From Congeria kusceri (Eukaryota; Mollusca; Bivalvia; Myida; Dreissenidae), in assembly GCA_027627225.1 (NCBI GenBank), contig JAPFQT010000080.1, positions 124,001 through 188,000 of the forward strand: a stretch of 64,000 nucleotides of DNA, written 5' to 3'. The position numbers and the translations under genes are program-made. This document shows positions 24,901 to 37,916 of this stretch, piece by piece. Positions within the stretch are counted from its first letter, which is position 1. Each line of letters starts with the position of its first letter. The notes below the pieces were generated by a model. That model did no database searches, was not told the DNA's origin, and saw nothing but the letters and a program-made list of their open reading frames with translations.

Positions 24901-27900
24901 ATACACACAACCACTGAACTACAGTCAGCACAGCTAGAATCAGCACTACTTCCATCATCATCCATACACACAACCACTGAACTATACAGTCATCACTGCT
25001 AGAATCAGCACTACTTCCATCATCATCCGTACAAACAACCACTGAACTACAGTCATCACTGCTACAATCAGCACCACTTCCATCATCATCCATACACACA
25101 ACCACTGAACTATACAGTCATCACTGCTAGAATCAGCACTACTTCCATCATCATCCGTACCAACAACCACTGAACTACAGTCATCACTGCTAGAATCAGC
25201 ACTACTTCCATCATCATCCGTACCAACAGCCACTGAACTACAGTCATCACTGCTACAATCAGCACTACTTCCATCATCATCCGTACCAACAGCCACTGAA
25301 CTACAGTCATCACTGCTACAATCAGCACTACTTCCATCATCATCCATACCAACAACCACTGAACTACAGTCAGCACTACTTCCATCATCATCCATACACA
25401 CAACCACTGAACTACAGTCATCACTGCTACAATCAGCACTACTTCCATCATCATCCGTACCAACAACCACTGAACTACAGTCAGCACTGCTACGATCAGC
25501 ACTACTTCCATCATCATCCATACACACAACCACTGAACTACAGTCATCACTGCTACAATCAGCACTACTTCAATCATCATCCGTATGAACAACCACTGAA
25601 CTACAGTCAGCACTGCTACAATCAGCACTACTTCCATCATCATCCATACACACAACCACTGAACTACAGTCAGCACAGCTAGAATCAGCACTACTTCCAT
25701 CATCATCCATACACACAACCACTGAACTATACAGTCATCACTGCTACAATCAGCACTACTTCCATCATCATCCGCACATACAACCGCTGAACTACAGTCA
25801 TCACTGCTACAATCAGCACTACTTCCATCATCATCCATACACAACCACTGAACTATACAGTCATCACTGCTAGAATCAGCACTACTTCCATCATCATCCG
25901 TACCAACAACCACTGTACTACAGTCATCACTGCTAGAATCAGCACTACTTCCATCATCATCCGTACCAACAGCCACTGAACTACAGTCATCACTGCTACA
26001 ATCAGCACTACTTCCATCATCATCCGTACCAACAACCACTGAACTACAGTCAGCACTGCTACAATCAGCACTACTTCCATCATCATCCGTACCAACAACC
26101 ACTGAACTACAGTCAGCACTGCTACAATCAGTACTACTTCCATCATCATCCATACACACAACCACTGAACTACAGTCATCACTGCTACAATCAGCACTAC
26201 TTCCATCATCATCCGTACCAACAACCACTGAACTACAGTCAGCACTGCTACAATCAGCACTACTTCCATCATCATCCGTACCAACAACCACTGAACTACA
26301 GTCATCACTGCTACAATCAGCACTACTTCCATCATCATCCGTACCAACAACCACTGAACGACAGTCAGCACTGCTACAATCAGCACTACTTCCATCATCA
26401 TCCGTACCAACTACCACTGAACTACAGTCATCACTGCTACAATCAGCACTACTTCCATCATCATCCGTACAAACAACCGCTGAACTACAGTCATCACTGC
26501 TACAATCAGCACTACTTCCATCATCATCCATACACACAACCACTCAACTACAGTCAGCACTGCTACAATCAGCACTACTTCCATCATCATCCGTACCAAC
26601 AACCACTGAACTACAGTCAGCACTGCTACAATCAGCACTACTTCCATCATCATCCATAACCACAACCACTGAACTACAGTCATCACTGCTACAATCAGCA
26701 CTACTTCCATCATCATCCGTACCAACAACCACTGAACTACAGTCAGCACTGCTAGAATCAGCACTACTTCCATCATCATCCATACACACAACCACTGAAC
26801 TACAGTCAGCACAGCCAGAATCAGCACTACTTCCATCATCATCCATACACACAACCACTGAACTATATAGTCATCACTGCTACAATCAGCACCACTTCCA
26901 TCATCATCCATACACACATCCACTGAACTATACAGTCATCACTGCTAGAATCAGCACTACTTCCATCATCATCCGTACCAACAACCACTGAACTACAGTC
27001 ATCACTGCTAGAATCAGCACTACTTCCATCATCATCCGTACCAACAGCCACTGAACTACGGTCATCACTGCTACAATCAGCACTACTTCCATCATCATCC
27101 GTACCAACAACCACTGAACTACAGTCAGCACTGCTAGAATCAGCACTACTTCCATCATCATCCGTACCAACAACCACTGAACTACAGTCAGCACTGCTAC
27201 AATCAGCACTACTTCCATCATCATCCATACACACAACCACTGAACTAGTCATCACTGCTACAATCAGCACTACTTCCATCATCATCCGTACTAACAACCA
27301 CTGAACTACAGTCAGCACTGCTAGAATCAGCACTACTTCCATCATCATCCATACACACAACCACTGAACTATACAGTCATCACTGGTACAATCAGCACTA
27401 CTTCCATCATCATCCATACACACAACCACTCAGCTACAGTCAGCACTGCTACAATCAGCACTACTTCCATCATCATCCGTACCAACAACCACTAAACTAC
27501 AGTCAGCACTGCTACAATCAGCACTACTTCCATCATCATCCATACACACAACCACTGAACTACAGTCATCACTGCTACAATCAGCACTACTTCCATCATC
27601 ATCCGTACCAACAACCACTGAACTACAGTCAGCACTGCTAGAATCAGCACTACTTCCATCATCATCCATACACACAACCACTGAACTACAGTCAGCACAG
27701 CTAGAATCAGCACTACTTCCATCATCATCCATACACACAACCACTGAACTATACAGTCATCACTGCTAGAATCAGCACTACTTCCATCATCATCCGTACA
27801 AACAACCGCTGAACTACAGTCATCACTGCTACAATCAGCACCACTTCCATCATCATCCATACACACAACCACTGAACTATACAGTCATCACTGCTAGAAT

Positions 27901-30900
27901 CAGCACTACTTCCATCATCATCCGTACCAACAACCACTGAACTACAGTCATCACTGCTAGAATCAGCACTACTTCCATCATCATCCGTACCAACAGCCAC
28001 TGAACTACAGTCATCACTGCTACAATCAACACTACTTCCATCATCATCCGTACCAACAGCCACTGAACTACAGTCATCACTGCTACAATCAGCACTACTT
28101 CCATCATCATCCATACCAACAACCACTGAACTACAGTCAGCACTGCTACAATCAGCACTACTTCCATCATCATCCATACACACAACCACTGAACTACAGT
28201 CATCACTGCTACAATCAGCACTACTTCCATCATCATCCGTACCAACAACCACTGAACTACAGTCAGCACTGCTACGATCAGCACTACTTCCATCATCATC
28301 CATACACACAACCACTGAACTGCAGTCATCACTGCTACAATCAGCACTACTTCCATCATCATCCGTATGAACAACCACTGAACTTCAGTCAGCACTGCTA
28401 CAATCAGCACTACTTCCATCATCATCCATACACACAACCACTGAACTACAGTCAGCACAGCTAGAATCAGCACTATTTCCATCATCATCCATACACACAA
28501 CCACTGAACTATACAGTCATCACTGCTACAATCAGCACTACTTCCATCATCATCCGTACTAACAACCACTGAACTACAGTCAGCACTGCTAGAATCAGCA
28601 CTACTTCCATCATCATCCATACACACAACCACTGAACTATACAGTCATCACTGGTACAATCAGCACTACTTCCATCATCATCCATACACACAACCACTCA
28701 GCTACAGTCAGCACTGCTACAATCAGCACTACTTCCATCATCATCCGTACCAACAACCACTGAACTACAGTCAGCACTGCTACAATCAGCACTACTTCCA
28801 TCATCATCCATACACACAACCACTGAACTACAGTCATCACTGCTACAATCAGCACTACTTCCATCATCATCCGTACCAACAACCACTGAACTACAGTCAG
28901 CACTGCTAGAATCAGCACTACTTCCATCATCATCCATACACACAACCACTGAACTACAGTCAGCACAGCTAGAATCAGCACTACTTCCATCATCATCCAT
29001 ACACACAAGCACTGAACTATACAGTCATCACTGCTAGAATCAGCACTACTTCCATCATCATCCGTACAAACAACCGCTGAACTACAGTCATCACTGCTAC
29101 AATCAGCACCACTTCCATTATCATCCATACACACAACCACTGAACTATACAGTCATCACTGCTAGAATCAGCACTACTTCCATCATCATCCGTACCAACA
29201 ACCACTGAACTACAGTCATCACTGCTAGAATCAGCACTACTTCCATCATCATCCGTACCAACAGCCACTGAACTACAGTCAGCACTGCTACAATCAGCAC
29301 TACTTCCATCATCATCCATACACACAACCACTGAACTACAGTCATCACTGCTACAATCAGCACTACTTCCATCATCATCCGTACCAACAACCACTGAACT
29401 ACAGTCAGCACAGCCAGAATCAGCACTACTTCCATCATCATCCATACACACAACCACTGAACTATATAGTCATCACTGCTACAATCAGCACCACTTCCAT
29501 CATCATCCATACACACATCCACTGAACTATACAGTCATCACTGCTAGAATCAGCACTACTTCCATCATCATCCGTACCAACAACCACTGAACTACAGTCA
29601 TCACTGCTAGAATCAGCACTACTTCCATCATCATCCGTACCAACAGCCACTGAACTACGGTCATCACTGCTACAATCAGCACTACTTCCATCATCATCCG
29701 TACCAACAACCACTGAACTACAGTCAGCACTGCTAGAATCAGCACTACTTCCATCATCATCCGTACCAACAACCACTGAACTACAGTCAGCACTGCTACA
29801 ATCAGCACTACTTCCATCATCATCCATACACACAACCACTGAACTAGTCATCACTGCTACAATCAGCACTACTTCCATCATCATCCGTACTAACAACCAC
29901 TGAACTACAGTCAGCACTGCTAGAATCAGCACTACTTCCATCATCATCCATACACACAACCACTGAACTATACAGTCATCACTGCTACAATCAGCACTAC
30001 GTCCATCATCATCCGTACAAACAACCGCTGAACTACAGTCATCACTGCTACAATCAGCACTACTTCCATCATCATCCATACACACAACCACTCAACTACA
30101 GTCAGCACTGCTACAATCAGCACTACTTCCATCATCATCCGTACCAACAACCACTGAACTACAGTCAGCACTGCTACAATCAGCACTACTTCCATCATCA
30201 TCCATAACCACAACCACTGAACTACAGTCATCACTGCTACAATCAGCACTACTTCCATCATCATCCGTACCAACAACCACTGAACTACAGTCAGCACTGC
30301 TAGAATCAGCACTACTTCCATCATCATCCATACACACAACCACTGAACTACAGTCAGCACAGCCAGAATCAGCACTACTTCCATCATCATCCATACACAC
30401 AACCATTGAACTATATAGTCATCACTGCTACAATCAGCACCACTTCCATCATCATCCATACACACATCCACTGAACTATACAGTCATCACTGCTAGAATC
30501 AGCACTACTTCCATCATCATCCGTACCAACAACCACTGAACTACAGTCATCACTGCTAGAATCAGCACTACTTCCATCATCATCCGTACCAACAGCCACT
30601 GAACTACGGTCATCACTGCTACAATCAGCACTACTTCCATCATCATCCGTACCAACAACCACTGAACTACAGTCAGCACTGCTAGAATCAGCACTACTTC
30701 CATCATCATCCGTACCAACAACCACTGAACTACAGTCAGCACTGCTACAATCAGCACTACTTCCATCATCATCCATACACACAACCACTGAACTAGTCAT
30801 CACTGCTACAATCAGCACTACTTCCATCATCATCCGTACTAACAACCACTGAACTACAGTCAGCACTGCTAGAATCAGCACTACTTCCATCATCATCCAT

Positions 30901-33900
30901 ACACACAACCACTGAACTATACAGTCATCACTGGTACAATCAGCACTACTTCCATCATCATCCATACACACAACCACTCAGCTACAGTCAGCACTGCTAC
31001 AATCAGCACTACTTCCATCATCATCCGTACCAACAACCACTGAACTACAGTCAGCACTGCTACAATCAGCACTACTTCCATCATCATCCATACACACAAC
31101 CACTGAACTACAGTCATCACTGCTACAATCAGCACTACTTCCATCATCATCCGTACCAACAACCACTGAACTACAGTCAGCACTGCTAGAATCAGCACTA
31201 CTTCCATCATCATCCATACACACAACCACTGAACTACAGTCAGCACAGCTAGAATCAGCACTACTTCCATCATCATCCATACACACAACCACTGAACTAT
31301 ACAGTCATCACTGCTAGAATCAGCACTACTTCCATCATCATCCGTACAAACAACCGCTGAACTACAGTCATCACTGCTACAATCAGCACCACTTCCATCA
31401 TCATCCATACACACAACCACTGAACTATACAGTCATCACTGCTAGAATCAGCACTACTTCCATCATCATCCGTACCAACAACCACTGAACTACAGTCATC
31501 ACTGCTAGAATCAGCACTACTTCCATCATCATCCGTACCAACAGCCACTGAACTACAGTCATCACTGCTACAATCAACACTACTTCCATCATCATCCGTA
31601 CCAACAGCCACTGAACTACAGTCATCACTGCTACAATCAGCACTACTTCCATCATCATCCATACCAACAACCACTGAACTACAGTCAGCACTGCTACAAT
31701 CAGCACTACTTCCATCATCATCCATACACACAACCACTGAACTACAGTCATCACTGCTACAATCAGCACTACTTCCATCATCATCCGTACCAACAACCAC
31801 TGAACTACAGTCAGCACTGCTACGATCAGCACTACTTCCATCATCATCCATACACACAACCACTGAACTACAGTCATCACTGCTACAATCAGCACTACTT
31901 CCATCATCATCCGTATGAACAACCACTGAACTTCAGTCAGCACTGCTACAATCAGCACTACTTCCATCATCATCCATACACACAACCACTGAACTACAGT
32001 CAGCACAGCTAGAATCAGCACTATTTCCATCATCATCCATACACACAACCACTGAACTATACAGTCATCACTGCTACAATCAGCACTACTTCCATCATCA
32101 TCCGTACTAACAACCACTGAACTACAGTCAGCACTGCTAGAATCAGCACTACTTCCATCATCATCCATACACACAACCACTGAACTATACAGTCATCACT
32201 GGTACAATCAGCACTACTTCCATCATCATCCATACACACAACCACTCAGCTACAGTCAGCACTGCTACAATCAGCACTACTTCCATCATCATCCGTACCA
32301 ACAACCACTGAACTACAGTCAGCACTGCTACAATCAGCACTACTTCCATCATCATCCATACACACAACCACTGAACTACAGTCATCACTGCTACAATCAG
32401 CACTACTTCCATCATCATCCGTACCAACAACCACTGAACTACAGTCAGCACTGCTAGAATCAGCACTACTTCCATCATCATCCATACACACAACCACTGA
32501 ACTACAGTCAGCACAGCTAGAATCAGCACTACTTCCATCATCATCCATACACACAAGCACTGAACTATACAGTCATCACTGCTAGAATCAGCACTACTTC
32601 CATCATCATCCGTACAAACAACCGCTGAACTACAGTCATCACTGCTACAATCAGCACCACTTCCATTATCATCCATACACACAACCACTGAACTATACAG
32701 TCATCACTGCTAGAATCAGCACTACTTCCATCATCATCCGTACCAACAACCACTGAACTACAGTCATCACTGCTAGAATCAGCACTACTTCCATCATCAT
32801 CCGTACCAACAGCCACTGAACTACAGTCAGCACTGCTACAATCAGCACTACTTCCATCATCATCCATACACACAACCACTGAACTACAGTCATCACTGCT
32901 ACAATCAGCACTACTTCCATCATCATCCGTACCAACAACCACTGAACTACAGTCAGCACAGCCAGAATCAGCACTACTTCCATCATCATCCATACACACA
33001 ACCACTGAACTATATAGTCATCACTGCTACAATCAGCACCACTTCCATCATCATCCATACACACATCCACTGAACTATACAGTCATCACTGCTAGAATCA
33101 GCACTACTTCCATCATCATCCGTACCAACAACCACTGAACTACAGTCATCACTGCTAGAATCAGCACTACTTCCATCATCATCCGTACCAACAGCCACTG
33201 AACTACGGTCATCACTGCTACAATCAGCACTACTTCCATCATCATCCGTACCAACAACCACTGAACTACAGTCAGCACTGCTAGAATCAGCACTACTTCC
33301 ATCATCATCCGTACCAACAACCACTGAACTACAGTCAGCACTGCTACAATCAGCACTACTTCCATCATCATCCATACACACAACCACTGAACTAGTCATC
33401 ACTGCTACAATCAGCACTACTTCCATCATCATCCGTACTAACAACCACTGAACTACAGTCAGCACTGCTAGAATCAGCACTACTTCCATCATCATCCATA
33501 CACACAACCACTGAACTATACAGTCATCACTGGTACAATCAGCACTACTTCCATCATCATCCATACACACAACCACTCAGCTACAGTCAGCACTGCTACA
33601 ATCAGCACTACTTCCATCATCATCCGTACCAACAACCACTGAACTACAGTCAGCACTGCTACAATCAGCACTACTTCCATCATCATCCATACACACAACC
33701 ACTGAACTACAGTCATCACTGCTACAATCAGCACTACTTCCATCATCATCCGTACCAACAACCACTGAACTACAGTCAGCACTGCTAGAATCAGCACTAC
33801 TTCCATCATCATCCATACACACAACCACTGAACTACAGTCAGCACAGCTAGAATCAGCACTACTTCCATCATCATCCATACACACAACCACTGAACTATA

Positions 33901-36900
33901 CAGTCATCACTGCTAGAATCAGCACTACTTCCATCATCATCCGTACAAACAACCGCTGAACTACAGTCATCACTGCTACAATCAGCACCACTTCCATCAT
34001 CATCCATACACACAACCACTGAACTATACAGTCATCACTGCTAGAATCAGCACTACTTCCATCGTCATCCGTACCAACAACCACTGAACTACAGTCATCA
34101 CTGCTAGAATCAGCACTACTTCCATCATCATCCGTACCAACAGCCACTGAACTACAGTCATCACTGCTACAATCAACACTACTTCCATCATCATCCGTAC
34201 CAACAGCCACTGAACTACAGTCACACTGCTACAATCAGCACTACTTCCATCATCATCCATACCAACAACCACTGAACTACAGTCAGCACTGCTACAATCA
34301 GCACTACTTCCATCATCATCCATACACACAACCACTGAACTACAGTCATCACTGCTACAATCAGCACTACTTCCATCATCATCCGTACCAACAACCACTG
34401 AACTACAGTCAGCACTGCTACGATCAGCACTACTTCCATCATCATCCATACACACAACCACTGAACTACAGTCATCACTGCTACAATCAGCACTACTTCC
34501 ATCATCATCCGTATGAACAACCACTGAACTACAGTCAGCACTGCTACAATCAGCACTACTTCCATCATCATCCATACACACAACCACTGAACTACAGTCA
34601 GCACAGCTAGAATCAGCACTATTTCCATCATCATCCATACACACAACCACTGAACTATACAGTCATCACTGCTACAATCAGCACTACTTCCATCATCATC
34701 CGTACTAACAACCACTGAACTACAGTCAGCACTGCTAGAATCAGCACTACTTCCATCATCATCCATACACACAACCACTGAACTATACAGTCATCACTGG
34801 TACAATCAACACTACTTCCATCATCATCCATACACACAACCACTCAGCTACAGTCATCACTGCTACAATCAGCACTACTTCCATCATCATCCGTACCAAC
34901 AACCACTGAACTACAGTCAGCACTGCTACAATCAGCACTACTTCCATCATCATCCATACACACAACCACTGAACTACAGTCATCACTGCTACAATCAGCA
35001 CTACTTCCATCATCATCCGTACCAACAACCACTGAACTACAGTCAGCACTGCTAGAATCAGCACTACTTCCATCATCATCCATACACACAACCACTGAAC
35101 TACAGTCAGCACAGCTAGAATCAGCACTACTTCCATCATCATCCATACACACAAGCACTGAACTATACAGTCATCACTGCTAGAATCAGCACTACTTCCA
35201 TCATCATCCGTACAAACAACCGCTGAACTACAGTCATCACTGCTACAATCAGCACCACTTCCATTATCATCCATACACACAACCACTGAACTATACAGTC
35301 ATCACTGCTAGAATCAGCACTACTTCCATCATCATCCGTACCAACAACCACTGAACTACAGTCATCACTGCTAGAATCAGCACTACTTCCATCATCATCC
35401 GTACCAACAGCCACTGAACTACAGTCATCACTGCTACAATCAGCACTACTTCCATCATCATCCGTACCAACAGCCACTGAACTACAGTCATCACTGCTAC
35501 AATCAGCACTACTTCCATCATCATCCATACCAACAACCACTGAACTACAGTCAGCACTGCTACAATCAGCACTACTTCCATCATCATCCATACACACAAC
35601 CACTGAACTACAGTCATCACTGCTACAATCAGCACTACTTCCATCATCATCCGTACCAACAACCACTGAACTACAGTCAGCACTGCTACGATCAGCACTA
35701 CTTCCATCATCATCCATACACACAACCACTGAACTACAGTCATCACTGCTACAATCAGCACTACTTCCATCATCATCCGTATGAACAACCACTGAACTAC
35801 AGTCAGCACTGCTACAATCAGCACTACTTCCATCATCATCCATACACACAACCACTGAACTACAGTCAGCACAGCTAGAATCAGCACTATTTCCATCATC
35901 ATCCATACACACAACCACTGAACTATACAGTCATCACTGCTACAATCAGCACTACTTCCATCATCATCCGTACAAACAACCGCTGAACTATACAGTCATC
36001 ACTGCTACAATCAGCACTACTTCCATCATCATCCATACACAACCACTGAACTATACAGTCATCACTGCTAGAATCAGCACTACTTCCATCATCATCCGTA
36101 CCAACAACCACTGTACTACAGTCATCACTGCTAGAATCAGCACTACTTCCATCATCATCCGTACCAACAGCCACTGAACTACAGTCATCACTGCTACAAT
36201 CAGCACTACTTCCATCATCATCCGTACCAACAACCACTGAACTACAGTCAGCACTGCTACAATCAGCACTACTTCCATCATCATCCGTACCAACAACCAC
36301 TGAACTACAGTCAGCACTGCTACAATCAGCACTACTTCCATCATCATCCATACACACAACCACTGAACTACAGTCATCACTGCTACAATCAGCACTACTT
36401 CCATCATCATCCGTACCAACAACCACTGAACTACAGTCAGCACTGCTACAATCAGCACTACTTCCATCATCATCCGTACCAACTACCACTGAACTACAGT
36501 CATCACTGCTACAATCAGCACTACTTCCATCATCATCCGTACAAACAACCGCTGAACTACAGTCATCACTGCTCCAATCAGCACTACTTCCATCATCATC
36601 CATACACACAACCACTCAACTACAGTCAGCACTACTACAATCAGCACTACTTCCATCATCATCCGTACCAACAACCACTGAACTACAGTCAGCACTGCTA
36701 CAATCAGCACTACTTCCATCATCATCCATAACCACAACCACTGAACTACAGTCATCACTGCTACAATCAGCACTACTTCCATCATCATCCGTACCAACAA
36801 CCACTGAACTACAGTCAGCACTGCTAGAATCAGCACTACTTCCATCATCATCCATACACACAACCACTGAACTACAGTCAGCACAGCTAGAATCAGCACT

Positions 36901-37749
36901 ACTTCCATCATCATCCATACACACAACCACTGAACTATACAGTCATCACTGCTACAATCAGCACTACTTCCATCATCATCCGTACAAACAACCGCTGAAC
37001 TACAGTCATCACTGCTACAATCAGCACTACTTCCATCATCATCCATACACACAACCACTGAACTATACAGTCATCACTGCTAGAATCAGCACTACTTCCA
37101 TCATCATCCGTACCAACAACCACTGAACTACAGTCATCACTGCTACAATCAGCACTACTTCCATCATCATTCGTACCAACAACCACTGAACTACAGTCAG
37201 CACTACTTCCATCATCATCCGTACCAACAACCACTGAACTACAGTCAGCACTGCTGCAATCAGCACTGCTTCCATCATCATCCGTACCAACAACCACTGA
37301 ACTACAGTCATCACTGCTACAATCAGCACTACTTCCACCATCATCCGTACCAACAACCACTGAACTACAGTCAGCACTGCTACAATCAGCACTACTTCCA
37401 TCATCATCCGTACCAACAACCACTGAACTACAGTCAGCACTGCTACAATCAGCACTACTTCCACCATCATCCGTACCAACAACCACTGAACTACAGTCAG
37501 CACTGCTACAATCAGCACTACTTCCACCATCATCCGTACCAACAACCACTGAACTACAGTCATCACTGCTACAATCAGCACTACTTCCATCATCATCCGT
37601 ACCAACAACCACTGAACTACAGTCAGCACTGCTACAATCAGAACTACTTCCATCATCATCCGTACCAACAACCACTGAACTACAGTCATCACTGCTACAA
37701 TCAGCACTACTTCCATCATCATCCGTACCAACAACCACTGAACTACAGT
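17153..37749. repeat. 20.6 kb minisatellite of 63 bp units with 42, 61 and 65 bp variants
   Basis: The basic 63 bp unit runs ACCAACAACCACTGAACTAC / AGTCATCACTGCTACAATCA / GCACTACTTCCATCATCATC / CGT, about 320-330 units in all. Recurrent variants are cgtaccaac/catacacac, agtcatc/agtcagc, ctacaa/ctagaa, gcacta/gaacta and catcatcatcc/caccatcatcc. Short units of 42 bp drop 21 bases. Frame-changing forms are gaacTAtacag (+2), catacacaacc (-2), gaactagtc (-2) and one -1 at about 34210. Four of the six frames are free of stops within a standard unit, which creates many long shadow frames. The + strand is strongly C over G skewed (about 23 C to 5 G per unit). Multi-kilobase segments are recently duplicated. 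Confidence 0.97.
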
Positions 37750-37841
37750 CTTTGAAGAACAACACAACACGTGTTACCACTACGAAGTTTAATAATACAG
37801 TGCGGCATCTGAACAGGGTACTAGGTTACCATTGGTGGTAG
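37740..37841 (+). CDS. Candidate 3' end of the array-encoded exon
   Basis: The last repeat unit continues without a break in the TTELQS frame into single-copy sequence reading SLKNNTTRVTTTKFNNTV, then RHLNR, ending at TAG (37839-37841). The Thr/Asn-rich composition with NNT sequons matches the lead-in at 17100. A weak donor-like AGG|GTACTA lies at about 37818. Relative to the 5' lead-in, the frame is displaced by one base over the assembled array. The two ends are in one protein only if the number of frame-shifting units differs in reality. Confidence 0.25.
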   Translation, partial: ELQSLKNNTTRVTTTKFNNTVRHLNRVLGYHWW

Positions 37842-37881
37842 CTATAGTCTGTTTCATAATACAACAAAAAGGAAACATTTG

Positions 37882-37916
37882 AGTGCTGACTGTAGTTCAG
37901 TGGTTGTTGGTACGGA
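37882..37916 (-). repeat. Inverted 35 bp fragment of the array unit
   Basis: Reverse-complemented, these bases are an exact piece of the 63 bp unit (TCCGTACCAACAACCACTGA... to ...CAGTCAGCACT). They lie 132 bp beyond the array end, in opposite orientation, and are followed by a short CTTTGAA shared with the sequence directly after the array. Confidence 0.9.

Noticed and set aside
17110..37780. Many - strand frames of 100-724 codons (MVVCMDDDGSSADC..., WLLVRMMMEVVLIVAV...)
   Set aside because: Four of six frames are stop-free within a 63 bp unit, so long frames are expected by arithmetic. No - strand splice sites or unique coding edges support them. The 5' and 3' unique flanks favour the + frame.
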